A stretch of 64,000 bases of DNA from Chloroflexota bacterium (GTDB taxonomy: Bacteria; Chloroflexota; UBA11872; UBA12225; JAJDUF01), in contig JAJDUF010000022.1 of assembly GCA_022826725.1 (NCBI GenBank), positions 218,011 to 282,010 on the forward strand, read 5' to 3'. Of this stretch, positions 1 to 7,950 are shown one piece after another. Numbering within the stretch: position 1 is the first letter of the stretch; every line of letters starts with the position of its first letter. The notes under the pieces were generated by a model. It searched no databases. It saw only the letters and a program-made list of their open reading frames with translations, and had not been told where the DNA came from. A program made the translations under genes and the position numbers.

Positions 1-927
1 CAGCCGCTCCACCATCCACGCCCGGATTTCCCCCAGCGTCTCCTCGTCATCATCAGGGCTTCTAGGTCGTACTACCCTGATTTCTGATGTCTTGCCTCTA
101 CTCCTGCGGTCCCATTCGAAGGTTTCCCCGAACTCGGCCTCAAGATCACCCTTGCGCTCCTCCAGTTGGTCGAATAGCTCCTTGTTCCAATCCTTGTCGG
201 GTCCACCGATGTATAGCTTGACGACAGCCCTTTCCTCCGACAAGTAGAAATTGGCGTCGTACTTCACCCCTTCAGCGTGTCCCGTCGGGAAGCTGCGATA
301 CGATTTAGGGTTTAGGCTCTGAGGCTCTATAAAGTTATGTTCTTCTCGCAAAGTATCTGTAAGTGGCCGCCAAAACTCCCGGTACCTCCGCCTTCTTTCC
401 GATACCCTGCCCACTGTCCTGGTGGTCTGCTTGCGCCATTCGCTGGGCGTGACTACGGGTTTGAAATTGGGCGCACGTCGCGAATCGTCAATCTGCCACA
501 GCTCAACCTCTACGCCAAAGAAATCTGTGTCTTCCCCAGTGCGGCGATTGAGTAAGTCCAAGGCGTCCCGGTGCTCGTCCCGGAATTTCCTGGCAATCCA
601 GACGACCACGTTGGCGTCAAACCCGGCCGCGTAGGTGAGCAGCTTGCCGAGATGATCGTGGTCGGTGTCTTCCAGTTGGTTCTCGATGACTACCTGGCGG
701 TTGTCCTGGTCACGTGCCAGGATGTCCAGCGAGTAGCTGCCAACGGGAGCTTCCTCTGCCTCCACTTCGAGACCCATACCCAGCGCATCGCTCAGTCTCC
801 CGATGTTCTTTGCCAGCCAGGGCGTGAAGTCCGCCGCCTCGTTCTTCCAGACGCGACGGAGGTCGTCCTCCCGCTTGATCGTCCCCAAATCCGGCCCGCC
901 GCCGCTCGCTCCCTCGGAGTTACTCAT
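1..927 (-). CDS. DUF4268 / PD-(D/E)XK nuclease-like protein (partial, runs off the left edge)
   Basis: Reading the reverse strand from the ATG at 925-927 gives 309 codons without a stop, so the 3' end lies outside the window. The N-terminal part carries a restriction-nuclease-like core around residues 65-105: a short SYSLDILA strand, then VVIENQLEDTDHDHLGK and a hydrophobic strand, in which ENQ stands where ExK is usual. The C-terminal part resembles DUF4268 (RYREFWRPL, then AVVKLYIGG and FDQLEERKGDLEAEFG). Family members are often annotated as endonuclease-like and occur near restriction or defence genes; the substrate is unknown. A ThsB-like TIR gene lies 2 kb away, but no restriction or methyltransferase partner is visible. 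The call rests on my own translation and family resemblance. Confidence 0.72.
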   Translation of the reverse strand, partial: MSNSEGASGGGPDLGTIKREDDLRRVWKNEAADFTPWLAKNIGRLSDALGMGLEVEAEEAPVGSYSLDILARDQDNRQVVIENQLEDTDHDHLGKLLTYAAGFDANVVVWIARKFRDEHRDALDLLNRRTGEDTDFFGVEVELWQIDDSRRAPNFKPVVTPSEWRKQTTRTVGRVSERRRRYREFWRPLTDTLREEHNFIEPQSLNPKSYRSFPTGHAEGVKYDANFYLSEERAVVKLYIGGPDKDWNKELFDQLEERKGDLEAEFGETFEWDRRSRGKTSEIRVVRPRSPDDDEETLGEIRAWMVERL

Positions 928-1162
928 CACGCGCTCCCCTACCCCACCGGCACGCATCAGTAGCCGGCGGTCCGCGGTCAGTATAGAGCAAGGCCCTCGC
1001 CCCTACCCCGCCCCGTCTCCCGCTGACCACTGACCACTGACGCGGCCGTTGTCTTCTCCCACACTCCCTCAATATGGCTTGGCGTTGGGATGTGGCAGAT
1101 GCAAGACCATCCTGGAGCACCGGGCACCGCCCGGCAGGAAAGTACACGTACTACCGTGTCAA

Positions 1163-1500
1163 CTTACGACGGTGGCACCGCCACCCAGCCGAGGGCACCG
1201 GGTCATGAGCGACCCCACGCCGCCCTGTGCGCGGCGCGGCATGGCCGTCTGAGTGCCGCTTCTACGGCACCGGGTGCTGACATACCCCCGACCACCACGG
1301 CCGGGGCGCCGGGTCAGTACTGTCAGAGTGCCGCCCTTAGGGCACCGGGTCATGGCCGGCCCCTCGCCATTGCGGCGGGGGAGTCTTGTCGTGGCCGTCT
1401 GAGTGCCGCCTTGCGTGCACCGGGTGCTGACGTATCCCGCGCCACCACGTCGCGGGTGCCACGTCATCACCGTACGAGTGCCGCACCCATCGCCACCGCA
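1163..1500. repeat. 75-bp tandem repeat array with 150-bp higher-order structure
   Basis: The word GTGCCGC recurs at 1253, 1328, 1403 and 1478, exactly 75 bp apart, and an earlier degenerate unit starts near 1178. Units alternate: the 1253 and 1403 units resemble each other most (both continue CACCGGGTGCTGAC), while the 1328 unit resembles the unit before 1253 (both contain GGCACCGGGTCATG and end TGGCCGTCTGA). So the array reads as a 150-bp repeat of two related halves. Most units open with a small hairpin (GTGCCG/CGGCAC at 1253-1270, GTGCC/GGCAC at 1328-1345). The fourth unit decays after about 20 bases. It lies in the 1,041-base gap 928-1968, where I see no convincing gene; a 161-codon reverse-strand open frame (1159-1644) shows the period as 25-residue repeats. 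Confidence 0.8.
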
Positions 1501-1677
1501 CCCTCGCCGGCCGGCCAGCGCCGGCTGCGACAGGAGGACTTGCCCCGCACTCCTGCCACTCCCAACACCCTCACCTACCCACACTCCCACCAAGACATCA
1601 CCCACGCCCGCACCATGGGCCGCCACACTACCAGGTACGCGCAATCCCGTCCCCGGCCTTCTGCCCGTCGCAGCGTG

Positions 1678-1724
1678 GACTCCCCTTCCCTACCAGGGAA
1701 GGGGCCGGGGGTTAGGTCCAAACC
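1678..1724. repeat. Palindromic intergenic repeat, TTAGGT variant
   Basis: Short inverted repeat CCCCTTCCC / GGGAAGGGG followed by CCGGGGGTTAGGTCCAAAC. Near-identical copies occur at 22723-22766 and 32400-32443. No T-run follows, so it is not a classical intrinsic terminator. Confidence 0.75.
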
Positions 1725-1868
1725 ACTACCCACCCACCAAATGCATCCTGCCATCCAGGTTCCGCCCCAGCCGCGGTCTTGCTCCACCGCGGCCACGGGT
1801 TTCCTCCGCCACTACCTCTCCCGCGCACCCCCGCGCCGCCCGCCGAGAATCGACCCTGCGTAGGCCAT

Positions 1869-1963
1869 TCCCCCTCTCCCCGTGGGAGAGGGCTGGGGTG
1901 AGGGCCGCCCCGCCGCCCTTTCGCCCCTCTCCAAATGTTGGAGAGGGGCCGGGGGTGAGGCCA
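1869..1963. repeat. Two copies of the palindromic CCCTCTCC/GGAGAGGG repeat
   Basis: Two adjacent copies (1869-1906 and 1923-1963), each a CCCTCTCC...GGAGAGGG hairpin with a GGGGTGAGG tail. They immediately follow the 3' end of the crotonase-fold gene. The same family recurs at least ten times in the window. Confidence 0.75.
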
Positions 1964-1968
1964 GCCGC

Positions 1969-2727
1969 CTACCGCCCCCGCCATTGCGGCGCGCGCTTCT
2001 CCTGGAAGGCCGCCAGCCCTTCTTGCGCGTCCGCCGTCGCGCCGACCCGCTCGAAGATCGTCGTCGCCACGTTCAAGCGGTCATGGAGCGACAGGTGCAG
2101 TCCCCGCACCGTCGCCTCCTTCATTGCCCGCACGGCCAGCGGCGCGTTCTCCAGTATCGTGCCGGCCAGCGCCTCGACTTTCGGGAGCACCTCCCCCTCC
2201 GGCACCACGTAGTTGACCAGTCCCAGCGACAGGGCCTCGGCTGCCGGCAAGAAATCCCCCGTCAGCAGCAGTTCCAATGCCTGCCCCAGCGGCACGCGCT
2301 GCCCCAGGATGACCGGCCCGCTGATGGACGAAATCCCGCGTTTGGTCTGCGGCCAGCCGAATTGCGCCGTCTCGGCAGCCACTCGTATGTCCGCGCCCAA
2401 CGCGATGCCGGCCCCTTGCGCCAGGCAATAGCCGTTCACCGCCGCGATAATCGGCTTCCAAATGTGCTGCACCATGAAGTACAGCTCATCGGTGCTCCCC
2501 GCGCTCGTCTTCCCGCCGCTCCCCATCTCCTCCAAGTCGTGACCCACCGAGAAGGCCCGCCCTGTCCCCGTGACAATGCCCAGCCACACCTCCGGGTCGT
2601 CCCGCAGGTTGGTGAAGGCCTCCCACAAGCCCTCCAGCATCTCCCGGTTCATCGCGTTCAGCTTCTCCGGCCGGTTCATCGTGATTGTCGCGACCCGCCC
2701 CCGCACCTCATACTCCACCAGTCCCAT
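1969..2727 (-). CDS. Crotonase-superfamily protein (enoyl-CoA hydratase/isomerase fold)
   Basis: A 252-residue protein, normal length for the crotonase fold. The NRPEKLNAMN segment (18-27), the CoA/oxyanion region GRAFSVGHDLEE (56-67) and KPIIAAVNGYCLAQGAGIAL (91-110) are all present. Most members bind acyl-CoA thioesters in the cytosol and stabilise an enolate. Both glutamates used by classical enoyl-CoA hydratase are replaced: the first-Glu position is Gly107 and the second (in AQFGWPQ) is Gln127. Hydration by the textbook mechanism is therefore unlikely; an isomerase, hydrolase, decarboxylase or other crotonase reaction fits better. The ATG follows an AGAGGGA ribosome site. It stands alone between repeats. 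Confidence 0.85.
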   Translation of the reverse strand: MGLVEYEVRGRVATITMNRPEKLNAMNREMLEGLWEAFTNLRDDPEVWLGIVTGTGRAFSVGHDLEEMGSGGKTSAGSTDELYFMVQHIWKPIIAAVNGYCLAQGAGIALGADIRVAAETAQFGWPQTKRGISSISGPVILGQRVPLGQALELLLTGDFLPAAEALSLGLVNYVVPEGEVLPKVEALAGTILENAPLAVRAMKEATVRGLHLSLHDRLNVATTIFERVGATADAQEGLAAFQEKRAPQWRGR

Positions 2728-2761
2728 CGCGTCCCTCTCTTTCTACGCCCATTACCACCCC

Positions 2762-2940
2762 GTCATTGCGGCGCAAGCCGCAATCCACGTCCCCTCGCCA
2801 CAGCAGCCCAAACCTCCGTCCCCCCGCCGCGCGGGGGGACCGTAGGGGGGCGAGCCTCAACCCTCCGCCGCTCCACCCTTCCCGCCTCAGCGGGAATCCA
2901 GCCCCCCTCTCCCAGGGGGAGAGGGACGGGGTGAGGGCCA
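2762..2940. repeat. Cluster of three different palindromic intergenic repeats
   Basis: Three repeat types lie side by side: ATTGCGGCGCAAGCCGCAAT (2766-2785), a GTCCCCCC...GGGGGGAC type (2818-2854), and a GCGGGAATCCAG element joined to a CCCTCTCCC/GGGAGAGGG hairpin (2879-2940). All recur elsewhere in the window. They fill the gap between the crotonase-fold gene and the TIR gene. Confidence 0.75.
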
Positions 2941-2970
2941 GTGGGAAGCATACTCGGCTGTTGCTCCCAA

Positions 2971-3363
2971 CTAACCCCGTATCTCATCCAGCTTTCTGTT
3001 GATGTGCTTCCACTTCCAGGTAATCGGCTCGTCAAGCTGAGGCACACCCTTGTAAGGCCGCCCCTGGGGTACAACCTGAAAAATCGGCTTACTCAAGCGA
3101 CGAGCGATCTTCACTTCCGTCCTGACGCCGGGAGCATTGTGCGTGTCCTGCCCTACGAGCACGGTCACCACATCGCATTCTTTGATTTTAGACTTCGCCT
3201 TTGCCATCCACTCGGCATCAGGATAAGCCTCGTTGAGCGAAAAGTTACGGACGCGGTGCGTAGTGTTGTCTTTGGCCTGTGCGTAGAAGTTATTCTTGAG
3301 ATCGCTGTCCCTATCGAACTCGAAGCTCACGAATATACGGAGTGTCCTTCTGCGTGGTGCCAT
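2971..3363 (-). CDS. ThsB-like TIR domain protein (DUF1863 / MTH538 type)
   Basis: A 130-residue protein that is essentially one TIR-like domain. It opens with RIFVSFEFDRDSDLKNNF (residues 9-26), the first strand and loop of the family, followed by NFSLNEAYPDAEW, IKECDVVTVLVGQDTHNAPG (about 61-80) and EVKIARRLSKPIFQVVPQG. This pattern matches the ThsB/MTH538 TIR family; ThsB proteins of Thoeris systems sense phage and make a nucleotide signal that activates the NADase ThsA. No ThsA-like Sir2/SLOG gene is nearby, so the protein is either a lone TIR or an orphan. The ATG is preceded by GGGAGG at good spacing. The TIR assignment is firm; a defence role is inference. Confidence 0.8.
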   Translation of the reverse strand: MAPRRRTLRIFVSFEFDRDSDLKNNFYAQAKDNTTHRVRNFSLNEAYPDAEWMAKAKSKIKECDVVTVLVGQDTHNAPGVRTEVKIARRLSKPIFQVVPQGRPYKGVPQLDEPITWKWKHINRKLDEIRG

Positions 3364-3438
3364 CTTTGCCCTCCCGCTGCCGGCTGCGGTGCCCCTTAAC
3401 TATAGGCATACCCGCCGTCACCGCACCTGTAGCCGCAC

Positions 3439-3645
3439 ACCCCCTCTCTATCGCTCGGCGATGGAGAGGGGGCTGGGGGGTGAGGCCTGGACGGCCGCAG
3501 GGTGAAGGCAATACTCAATGACCTACGGCCCGCAATCCGATCCATGCTACGATGAAGCACGGACCTACGCACCCGGCCTCTGGGGCAACTCTCCCTCTCT
3601 CCACCAAGTGGAGAGGGGGCTGGGGGGTGAGGCCTGGACGGCCAG
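3439..3645. repeat. Two GGCCTGGACGG-type palindromic repeats
   Basis: Two copies (3439-3496 and 3590-3645) of the CCCTCTC...GAGAGGGGGCTGGGGGGTGAGG repeat, both continuing GCCTGGACGGCC, lie upstream of the ThDP enzyme gene. The hairpin loop differs between copies (TATCGCTCGGCGAT versus CACCAAGTG), while the flank is conserved. Confidence 0.75.
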
Positions 3646-3663
3646 CACAAAGGAGAGCACCGG

Positions 3664-5286
3664 ATGGCACGGACAGGTGGTGAGTTGATCGTTGATGCGC
3701 TCGTGCGTGCGGGGGTCCGACACGCCTTCGGCATCGCCGGCGTCCACAACTTGCCCATCTACGATGCCATCCACGACCAAGACACCCTCGTCAGCTTTGC
3801 CACCCGCCACGAGCAAGGCGCGGCCTACATGGCCGACGGCTACGCCCGTGCCTCCGGCCGTCCCGGCGTCGCTCTTGTCACCACCGGCCCCGGCCTGACC
3901 AATACCGTCACGCCGCTCGCCGGCGCCTGGTCCGACTCCGTCCCGCTCCTGGTCATCGGCACCGCCGGCGAGTTGCCGTTGCTGGGCAAGTACAAGGGCT
4001 ACCTCCACGAGTTCAAGGACCAGTCCGGCGTGATGGCTGCCGCTGCCGGCTCCCGCCTCGTCACGCGCGTCGCCGATCTGGAGCGCGCGACGCTAGAGGA
4101 GCTGACGCGGATGCAGACCGGCCGACCACGCCCGACGGCCCTGGAAGTGCCCATTGACGTGTTGGAACAAACAGCCGACGTACCCGCCGCCCCGCTGCCG
4201 CCCATCCCGCATCCAGAGCCGCCGTCCGAAGAATCCGTCGCCCGCACGGCCGAACTCCTGCGCCGAGCCAAGTACCCGCTACTGTTCGCTGGCGGCGGCG
4301 TGGCCCGCGCGGGCGCCAGCGACGTACTGCTCCGGCTGGCCGAGCGGCTGCGCGCCCCGGTGCTCACCACGATCAGCGGCAAGGGCGCCATTTCCGATAC
4401 CAGCCTCTGGTCGGCCGGCTGCACCTGGCGCACCTCCTCCGGCCCAACCGACGGCTACCCGGCCCTCTGGCGTCAAGCCGATGTCGGCTTGGTGGTCGGC
4501 AATCGCTTGACCGGCATGGCCACCCGCGCCTGGCGCCTGCCCCTACCACCCACCCTCGCCCACCTCGACCTCGACGCCAGCGAGATGGGCAAGAGCTACC
4601 CGGTCACTGAGCTACTGGTCGGCGACGCCCGGCTCGGCCTGGAAATGCTGCTGGCTGCCCTGGAAGACGGCGGTAGCGCCAGTCGCTGGGACCCCCACGA
4701 CGTGCGCGCCGCCCGCGATGCCGATGACGATGCCGGCGAGCAGCGTTGCCCCGAGGCGCTCCAACTGGTGCGGGCGCTGCGGGCCGGCCTGCCCCCGGCG
4801 GGCATCCTGGCCTGCGATCAAGCCATCGCCTGCTACTGGTGCGTTCGCCACTTCCCCACGCTCGCCCCGCGTCGCTTCCTCTATCCCGCCGGCTCGGCCT
4901 CGCTCGGTTTCGGCCTGCCGGTCGGCATTGGCGCCCAGGTCGCCCAGCCCAACACGCCGGTCGCCGTGCTCGCCGGCGACGGCGGCTTGCTCTTCACGCT
5001 GCAAGAGTTGGCCACCGCGGTGCAGTACGAGCTACCCATCGCCGTGATCGTCGTCAACGACAACGCTTACGGGATGATTAAGGCGGCCCAGCAGCGCCGC
5101 AACGGCAAGGTCCTCGACACCGACCTCCGCAACCCCGATTTCGTCGCGCTCGGTCGGGCGTTCGGTGCCCACACCGAGCGGCTGTCCCGCATTGACGAGC
5201 TACCCGGCGCCATGACCGCCGCCTTCCGGCGTTCCGGCCCAACGCTGCTGGAGCTACAGTTGGCCCTAGCCCCACCATTCCACTAG
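3664..5286 (+). CDS. ThDP-dependent enzyme, acetolactate synthase large-subunit family
   Basis: A 540-residue protein with the three-domain layout of the acetolactate synthase / benzoylformate decarboxylase superfamily: N-terminal Pyr domain with the cofactor-activating Glu50 in TRHEQGAAYMADGYAR, a central Rossmann-like domain (about 190-330), and a C-terminal PP domain with the ThDP-Mg motif GDGGLLFTLQEL...NDNAYG near 438-470. These enzymes act on 2-keto acids in the cytosol. No small regulatory subunit and no ilvC lie beside it, so a catabolic or decarboxylase role is as likely as branched-chain amino acid synthesis. The start follows AAAGGAGA at good spacing. Transcribed alone between repeats. 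Confidence 0.82.
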   Translation: MARTGGELIVDALVRAGVRHAFGIAGVHNLPIYDAIHDQDTLVSFATRHEQGAAYMADGYARASGRPGVALVTTGPGLTNTVTPLAGAWSDSVPLLVIGTAGELPLLGKYKGYLHEFKDQSGVMAAAAGSRLVTRVADLERATLEELTRMQTGRPRPTALEVPIDVLEQTADVPAAPLPPIPHPEPPSEESVARTAELLRRAKYPLLFAGGGVARAGASDVLLRLAERLRAPVLTTISGKGAISDTSLWSAGCTWRTSSGPTDGYPALWRQADVGLVVGNRLTGMATRAWRLPLPPTLAHLDLDASEMGKSYPVTELLVGDARLGLEMLLAALEDGGSASRWDPHDVRAARDADDDAGEQRCPEALQLVRALRAGLPPAGILACDQAIACYWCVRHFPTLAPRRFLYPAGSASLGFGLPVGIGAQVAQPNTPVAVLAGDGGLLFTLQELATAVQYELPIAVIVVNDNAYGMIKAAQQRRNGKVLDTDLRNPDFVALGRAFGAHTERLSRIDELPGAMTAAFRRSGPTLLELQLALAPPFH

Positions 5287-5303
5287 GAGACTTGTGCGTA
5301 ACC

Positions 5304-5405
5304 CGTCATTCCCGCGAAAGGAGACCTTTGCATAGCTCGTTATTCCCGCGCAAGCGGGAAGCCACCCCCTCTCCACCAAGTGGAGAGGGGGCCGGGGGGT
5401 GAGGC
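5304..5405. repeat. Composite repeat: GCGGGAA palindromes plus CCCTCTCC hairpin
   Basis: A partial and then a full ATTCCCGCGCAAGCGGGAA element (5304-5360) is joined to a CCCCCTCTCC/GGAGAGGGGG hairpin with a GGGGGGTGAGGC tail (5364-5405). The same order of two elements recurs at 2879, 6751, 14877 and 15911. Confidence 0.75.
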
Positions 5406-5429
5406 AAAGAGCCAAAGCAAGCAACCACC

Positions 5430-6740
5430 ATGTCTACCAAGTACCCCAAGCGGCTCGACGACCTGCGCCGCCTGCTGGATGCGGTCGGCTGGGAAGAGTT
5501 GCGTGCCGAGTTCGCCGCCGACGCGCCGCCCCGTCTCGCCATCGTCGGGCCGGTGAACGCGGGCAAGTCCACCCTATTCAATGCCATTGCCGGCGCCGAG
5601 CGCTCCGCGGTCTCGCCGCTGCCAGGCACGACCACGGCCGCCGTCGAAGAGCTTGTCGGCCCCCTCCGTCTGGTAGACACGCCGGGCGCCGGTGAGCCGG
5701 GCGACGACGCGCGTTGGGGCGCCGCGTGGCAGCAAGTCGTCGCGGCCAGCGGCGTAGTCTTGGTACTCGATGCAGCGGCCGGCCTGCGCCAAGCGGACGT
5801 GGCCCTCTGGCAGGCGATTGCCGCCCTCGACTCCCCGGCGCTGATCACCTTGAATAAGATTGACCTGCTGGGTGCCGCCGACCTCACCGCCGCCGTCTCC
5901 TACGTCGAGCAACAGCTAGGTACGAGGGTCATCCCGATCTCGGCCGCGCGCGGCACCAACGTCGCCGAGCTACTGATGCCCGCCCTCCTCGACCTGGAGC
6001 CGACCGTCACCGTGGCGCTTGGTCGCGCGCTGCCCGGCTTTCGCCGCACGGCCGCCGAGCGCATCGTCCGCGAAGCCGCCGGGCTGGCCGCCGCGGCCGG
6101 CGCCGAGCCGGTCCCGTTCGTGGACATTCCCCTCGTGCTGGCGGCGCAGATACGCATGGTGCTCCGCGTCGCCGCCATCTACGGCGAGACCCTCGACGCG
6201 GAGCGGGCCAAGGAGATCATCGGCGCGGTCATGGGCGGGATGCTGGTCCGCACGGCGGCCCGACAGATCGCCCGCCTGGTGCCGGTCGTCGGTTGGGCCG
6301 CGGCCGGCGGTGTCGCCGCTGCCGGCACCTATGCGCTCGGCCGCGTCACGATTGAATACTATGCCAGCGGCAAGACGCTCGGCCAGCGCCAGCTACGCGA
6401 CTTGTACCACCGGATACTACGGCAGCCACCGCCATCCGACCTCGTCCCCGACAAGGCGCAGGTCCGGCGCCAGCTACGCGATCTGTACCGCTGGATGCGC
6501 CGCCAGCCTCCGGCCGACCTCGCCGCCGAGCCGACGCCGGACGACCCACCGGACGACCAGGCCGCCCCCCCGGCACCGGCCGATCCATCGCCCGACCACG
6601 CCGACCAGCCGGCGCCAGCGGAAGCACCCTCCATGCCCCGTCGGTCGTTCGGTGGCCGGCGCATGCGCTCCCTATACCGCCGTGTGCGCCGCAAGCTGCC
6701 CTCAGCCGACCTCACTGATCCCCCCGAATGGACCAGGTAG
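5430..6740 (+). CDS. Era/Der-like small GTPase with C-terminal membrane-type domain
   Basis: A 436-residue protein. The N-terminal half is a P-loop GTPase: G1 GPVNAGKST (40-48), a TTT switch I (67-69), G3 DTPG (83-86) and G4 NKID (about 141-144). A more hydrophobic segment (about 265-320, MGGMLVRTAARQIARLVPVVG) resembles the DUF697-like domains found after such GTPases and may associate with the membrane. The last 120 residues are unusual: a basic motif of the form LRDLYRR-RRQPP-DL appears three times (near 325, 348 and 410), separated by an Asp/Pro/Ala-rich linker. No partner gene is visible, so the target is unknown. The ribosome site at the chosen ATG is weak. Confidence 0.8.
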   Translation: MSTKYPKRLDDLRRLLDAVGWEELRAEFAADAPPRLAIVGPVNAGKSTLFNAIAGAERSAVSPLPGTTTAAVEELVGPLRLVDTPGAGEPGDDARWGAAWQQVVAASGVVLVLDAAAGLRQADVALWQAIAALDSPALITLNKIDLLGAADLTAAVSYVEQQLGTRVIPISAARGTNVAELLMPALLDLEPTVTVALGRALPGFRRTAAERIVREAAGLAAAAGAEPVPFVDIPLVLAAQIRMVLRVAAIYGETLDAERAKEIIGAVMGGMLVRTAARQIARLVPVVGWAAAGGVAAAGTYALGRVTIEYYASGKTLGQRQLRDLYHRILRQPPPSDLVPDKAQVRRQLRDLYRWMRRQPPADLAAEPTPDDPPDDQAAPPAPADPSPDHADQPAPAEAPSMPRRSFGGRRMRSLYRRVRRKLPSADLTDPPEWTR

Positions 6741-6750
6741 CCGCTCCACC

Positions 6751-6818
6751 GTCATTCCCGCGAAAGCGGGAATCCAGCCCCCCTTCCCTGCCAGGGAAGG
6801 GGCCGGGGGGTGAGGCCC
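6751..6818. repeat. Composite GCGGGAAT / CCCTTCCC palindromic repeat
   Basis: GTCATTCCCGCGAAAGCGGG followed by AATCCAG and a CCCTTCCCTGCCAGGGAAGG hairpin with a GGGGGGTGAGGCC tail. It starts 10 bp after the stop of the GTPase gene. Confidence 0.75.
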
Positions 6819-6931
6819 ACATCCCCCACTAGCCGCACCGATTCACCTCGGTTAGACTGTGTGGCAGTGCGCGCCCGGCGCGTCACCGCAGACGAGAGTC
6901 CAAAGTATCGAACAGAGAGGGGAGCAGAAGC

Positions 6932-7867
6932 ATGAAACTGGTCACATTTTCTGGAGCAGCGGGCGGCAACCGCGTCGGTGTGCCGCATGGCGATACCATC
7001 ATTGATCTGGCCGCGGCCGGCGAAGCCGCCGGTCTCGGCGCGGATGCCCTTCACCAGCTCCACAGCGTCAAAGCGCTGTTGGGTGCCGGCGTCGCCGGCC
7101 ACGCGGCCGCGCAGCAGGCGCTCGACTTTGCCGCCGGCCGGAGCGGTGCCTGGGCGGTGCCGGCGTCCGAAGCGTCCCTACTGGCGCCTATCCCGTGCCC
7201 CGACAAGATTTTCCTCCTCGCCGGTAACTACATGTCGCACCGCGAGGAAGGCGAGACCGGGCCGGTCGAGGTCGCAGCCGTGCCCGAGGTCTTTATGAAG
7301 CCGGTCACGTCGGTCATCGGCCCGGAGGACGCCATCCTCCTGCCCGGACCGATCTGCAATACGGTGGACTACGAAGGCGAATTGGGCGTCGTCATCGGCA
7401 AGACCGCCCGCAACGTCAGCAAAGCGGACGCCCTTTCCTATGTCGGCGGCTATGTGAACTTCAACGACGTATCCGGCCGTGAGCTGGACCCGGGGATCGA
7501 GCGCGAAGAAACCGCCCGGAGCGGCTTCTTCGACTGGCTGATCGGCAAGTGGTTCGATACTTTCGCGGCGATGGGTCCCTACCTCGTCACGGCGGACGAG
7601 ATTGCCGATCCGCAGGACCTCATGCTCGAAACCCGCGTCAACGGCCAGCGCCGGCAGTACGGCACCACCGCCGACATGATCTTCTACATCGCCGATACCA
7701 TCGAATGGATCAGCAAGTTCATCACCCTCGCGCCCGGCGATGTCATCGCTACCGGTACCCCGGCCGGCGTCGGCTCGGTGCAAGAGGTGTACCTCCAGGC
7801 CGGCGACGTGGTGGACGTTGAGATCACCGGCCTCGGCACATTGAGCAACACCGTCGCCGCCTCCTGA
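6932..7867 (+). CDS. Fumarylacetoacetate hydrolase (FAH) family protein
   Basis: A 311-residue protein of the FAH superfamily, which includes fumarylpyruvate hydrolases, 2-keto-3-deoxy-sugar-acid hydrolases/dehydratases and oxaloacetate decarboxylases. Visible family motifs are GNYMSHREEG (about 95), the metal-binding DYEGELGVVIGK (about 145-157), NDVSGRELD (about 178) and the C-terminal GDVIATGTPAGVG. The acidic triad for a divalent metal is intact. It probably cleaves or dehydrates a 2-oxo acid in a catabolic pathway. Start at ATG 6932 follows AGAGGGGAG. It is monocistronic, flanked by repeats, and convergent with the MFS exporter gene. Confidence 0.87.
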   Translation: MKLVTFSGAAGGNRVGVPHGDTIIDLAAAGEAAGLGADALHQLHSVKALLGAGVAGHAAAQQALDFAAGRSGAWAVPASEASLLAPIPCPDKIFLLAGNYMSHREEGETGPVEVAAVPEVFMKPVTSVIGPEDAILLPGPICNTVDYEGELGVVIGKTARNVSKADALSYVGGYVNFNDVSGRELDPGIEREETARSGFFDWLIGKWFDTFAAMGPYLVTADEIADPQDLMLETRVNGQRRQYGTTADMIFYIADTIEWISKFITLAPGDVIATGTPAGVGSVQEVYLQAGDVVDVEITGLGTLSNTVAAS

Positions 7868-7889
7868 CCGCCACCGTTATCCACCTCAC

Positions 7890-7934
7890 TCCCCCTCTCC
7901 ATCATGGTGGAGAGGGGGCCGGGGGGTGAGGCCT
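7890..7934. repeat. CCCTCTCC/GGAGAGGG palindromic repeat between convergent genes
   Basis: CCCCCTCTCCATCATGGTGG hairpin with a GGGGGGTGAGGCCTG tail, filling the gap between two convergent stop codons. It could act as a bidirectional stem-loop, but no T-run follows on either strand. Confidence 0.75.
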
Positions 7935-7950
7935 GCGCCCCCAACCTCAC

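Noticed and set aside
1163..1500. Possible CRISPR array
   Set aside because: The 75-bp units diverge along their whole length, with no short invariant repeat and unique spacers, and no cas genes are present.
1159..1644. Reverse-strand 161-codon frame with 25-residue repeats as a gene
   Set aside because: No ribosome site, unusual composition, and the repeat is equally explained by the DNA period being a multiple of three. Kept as a finding, not as a coding feature.
2971..3363. Complete Thoeris system
   Set aside because: Only the TIR protein is present; no ThsA-type gene is in the window.
7890..7934. Family-1 palindromes as intrinsic terminators
   Set aside because: Stems are strong, but no T-run follows in any copy, and copies lie upstream of genes as often as downstream.
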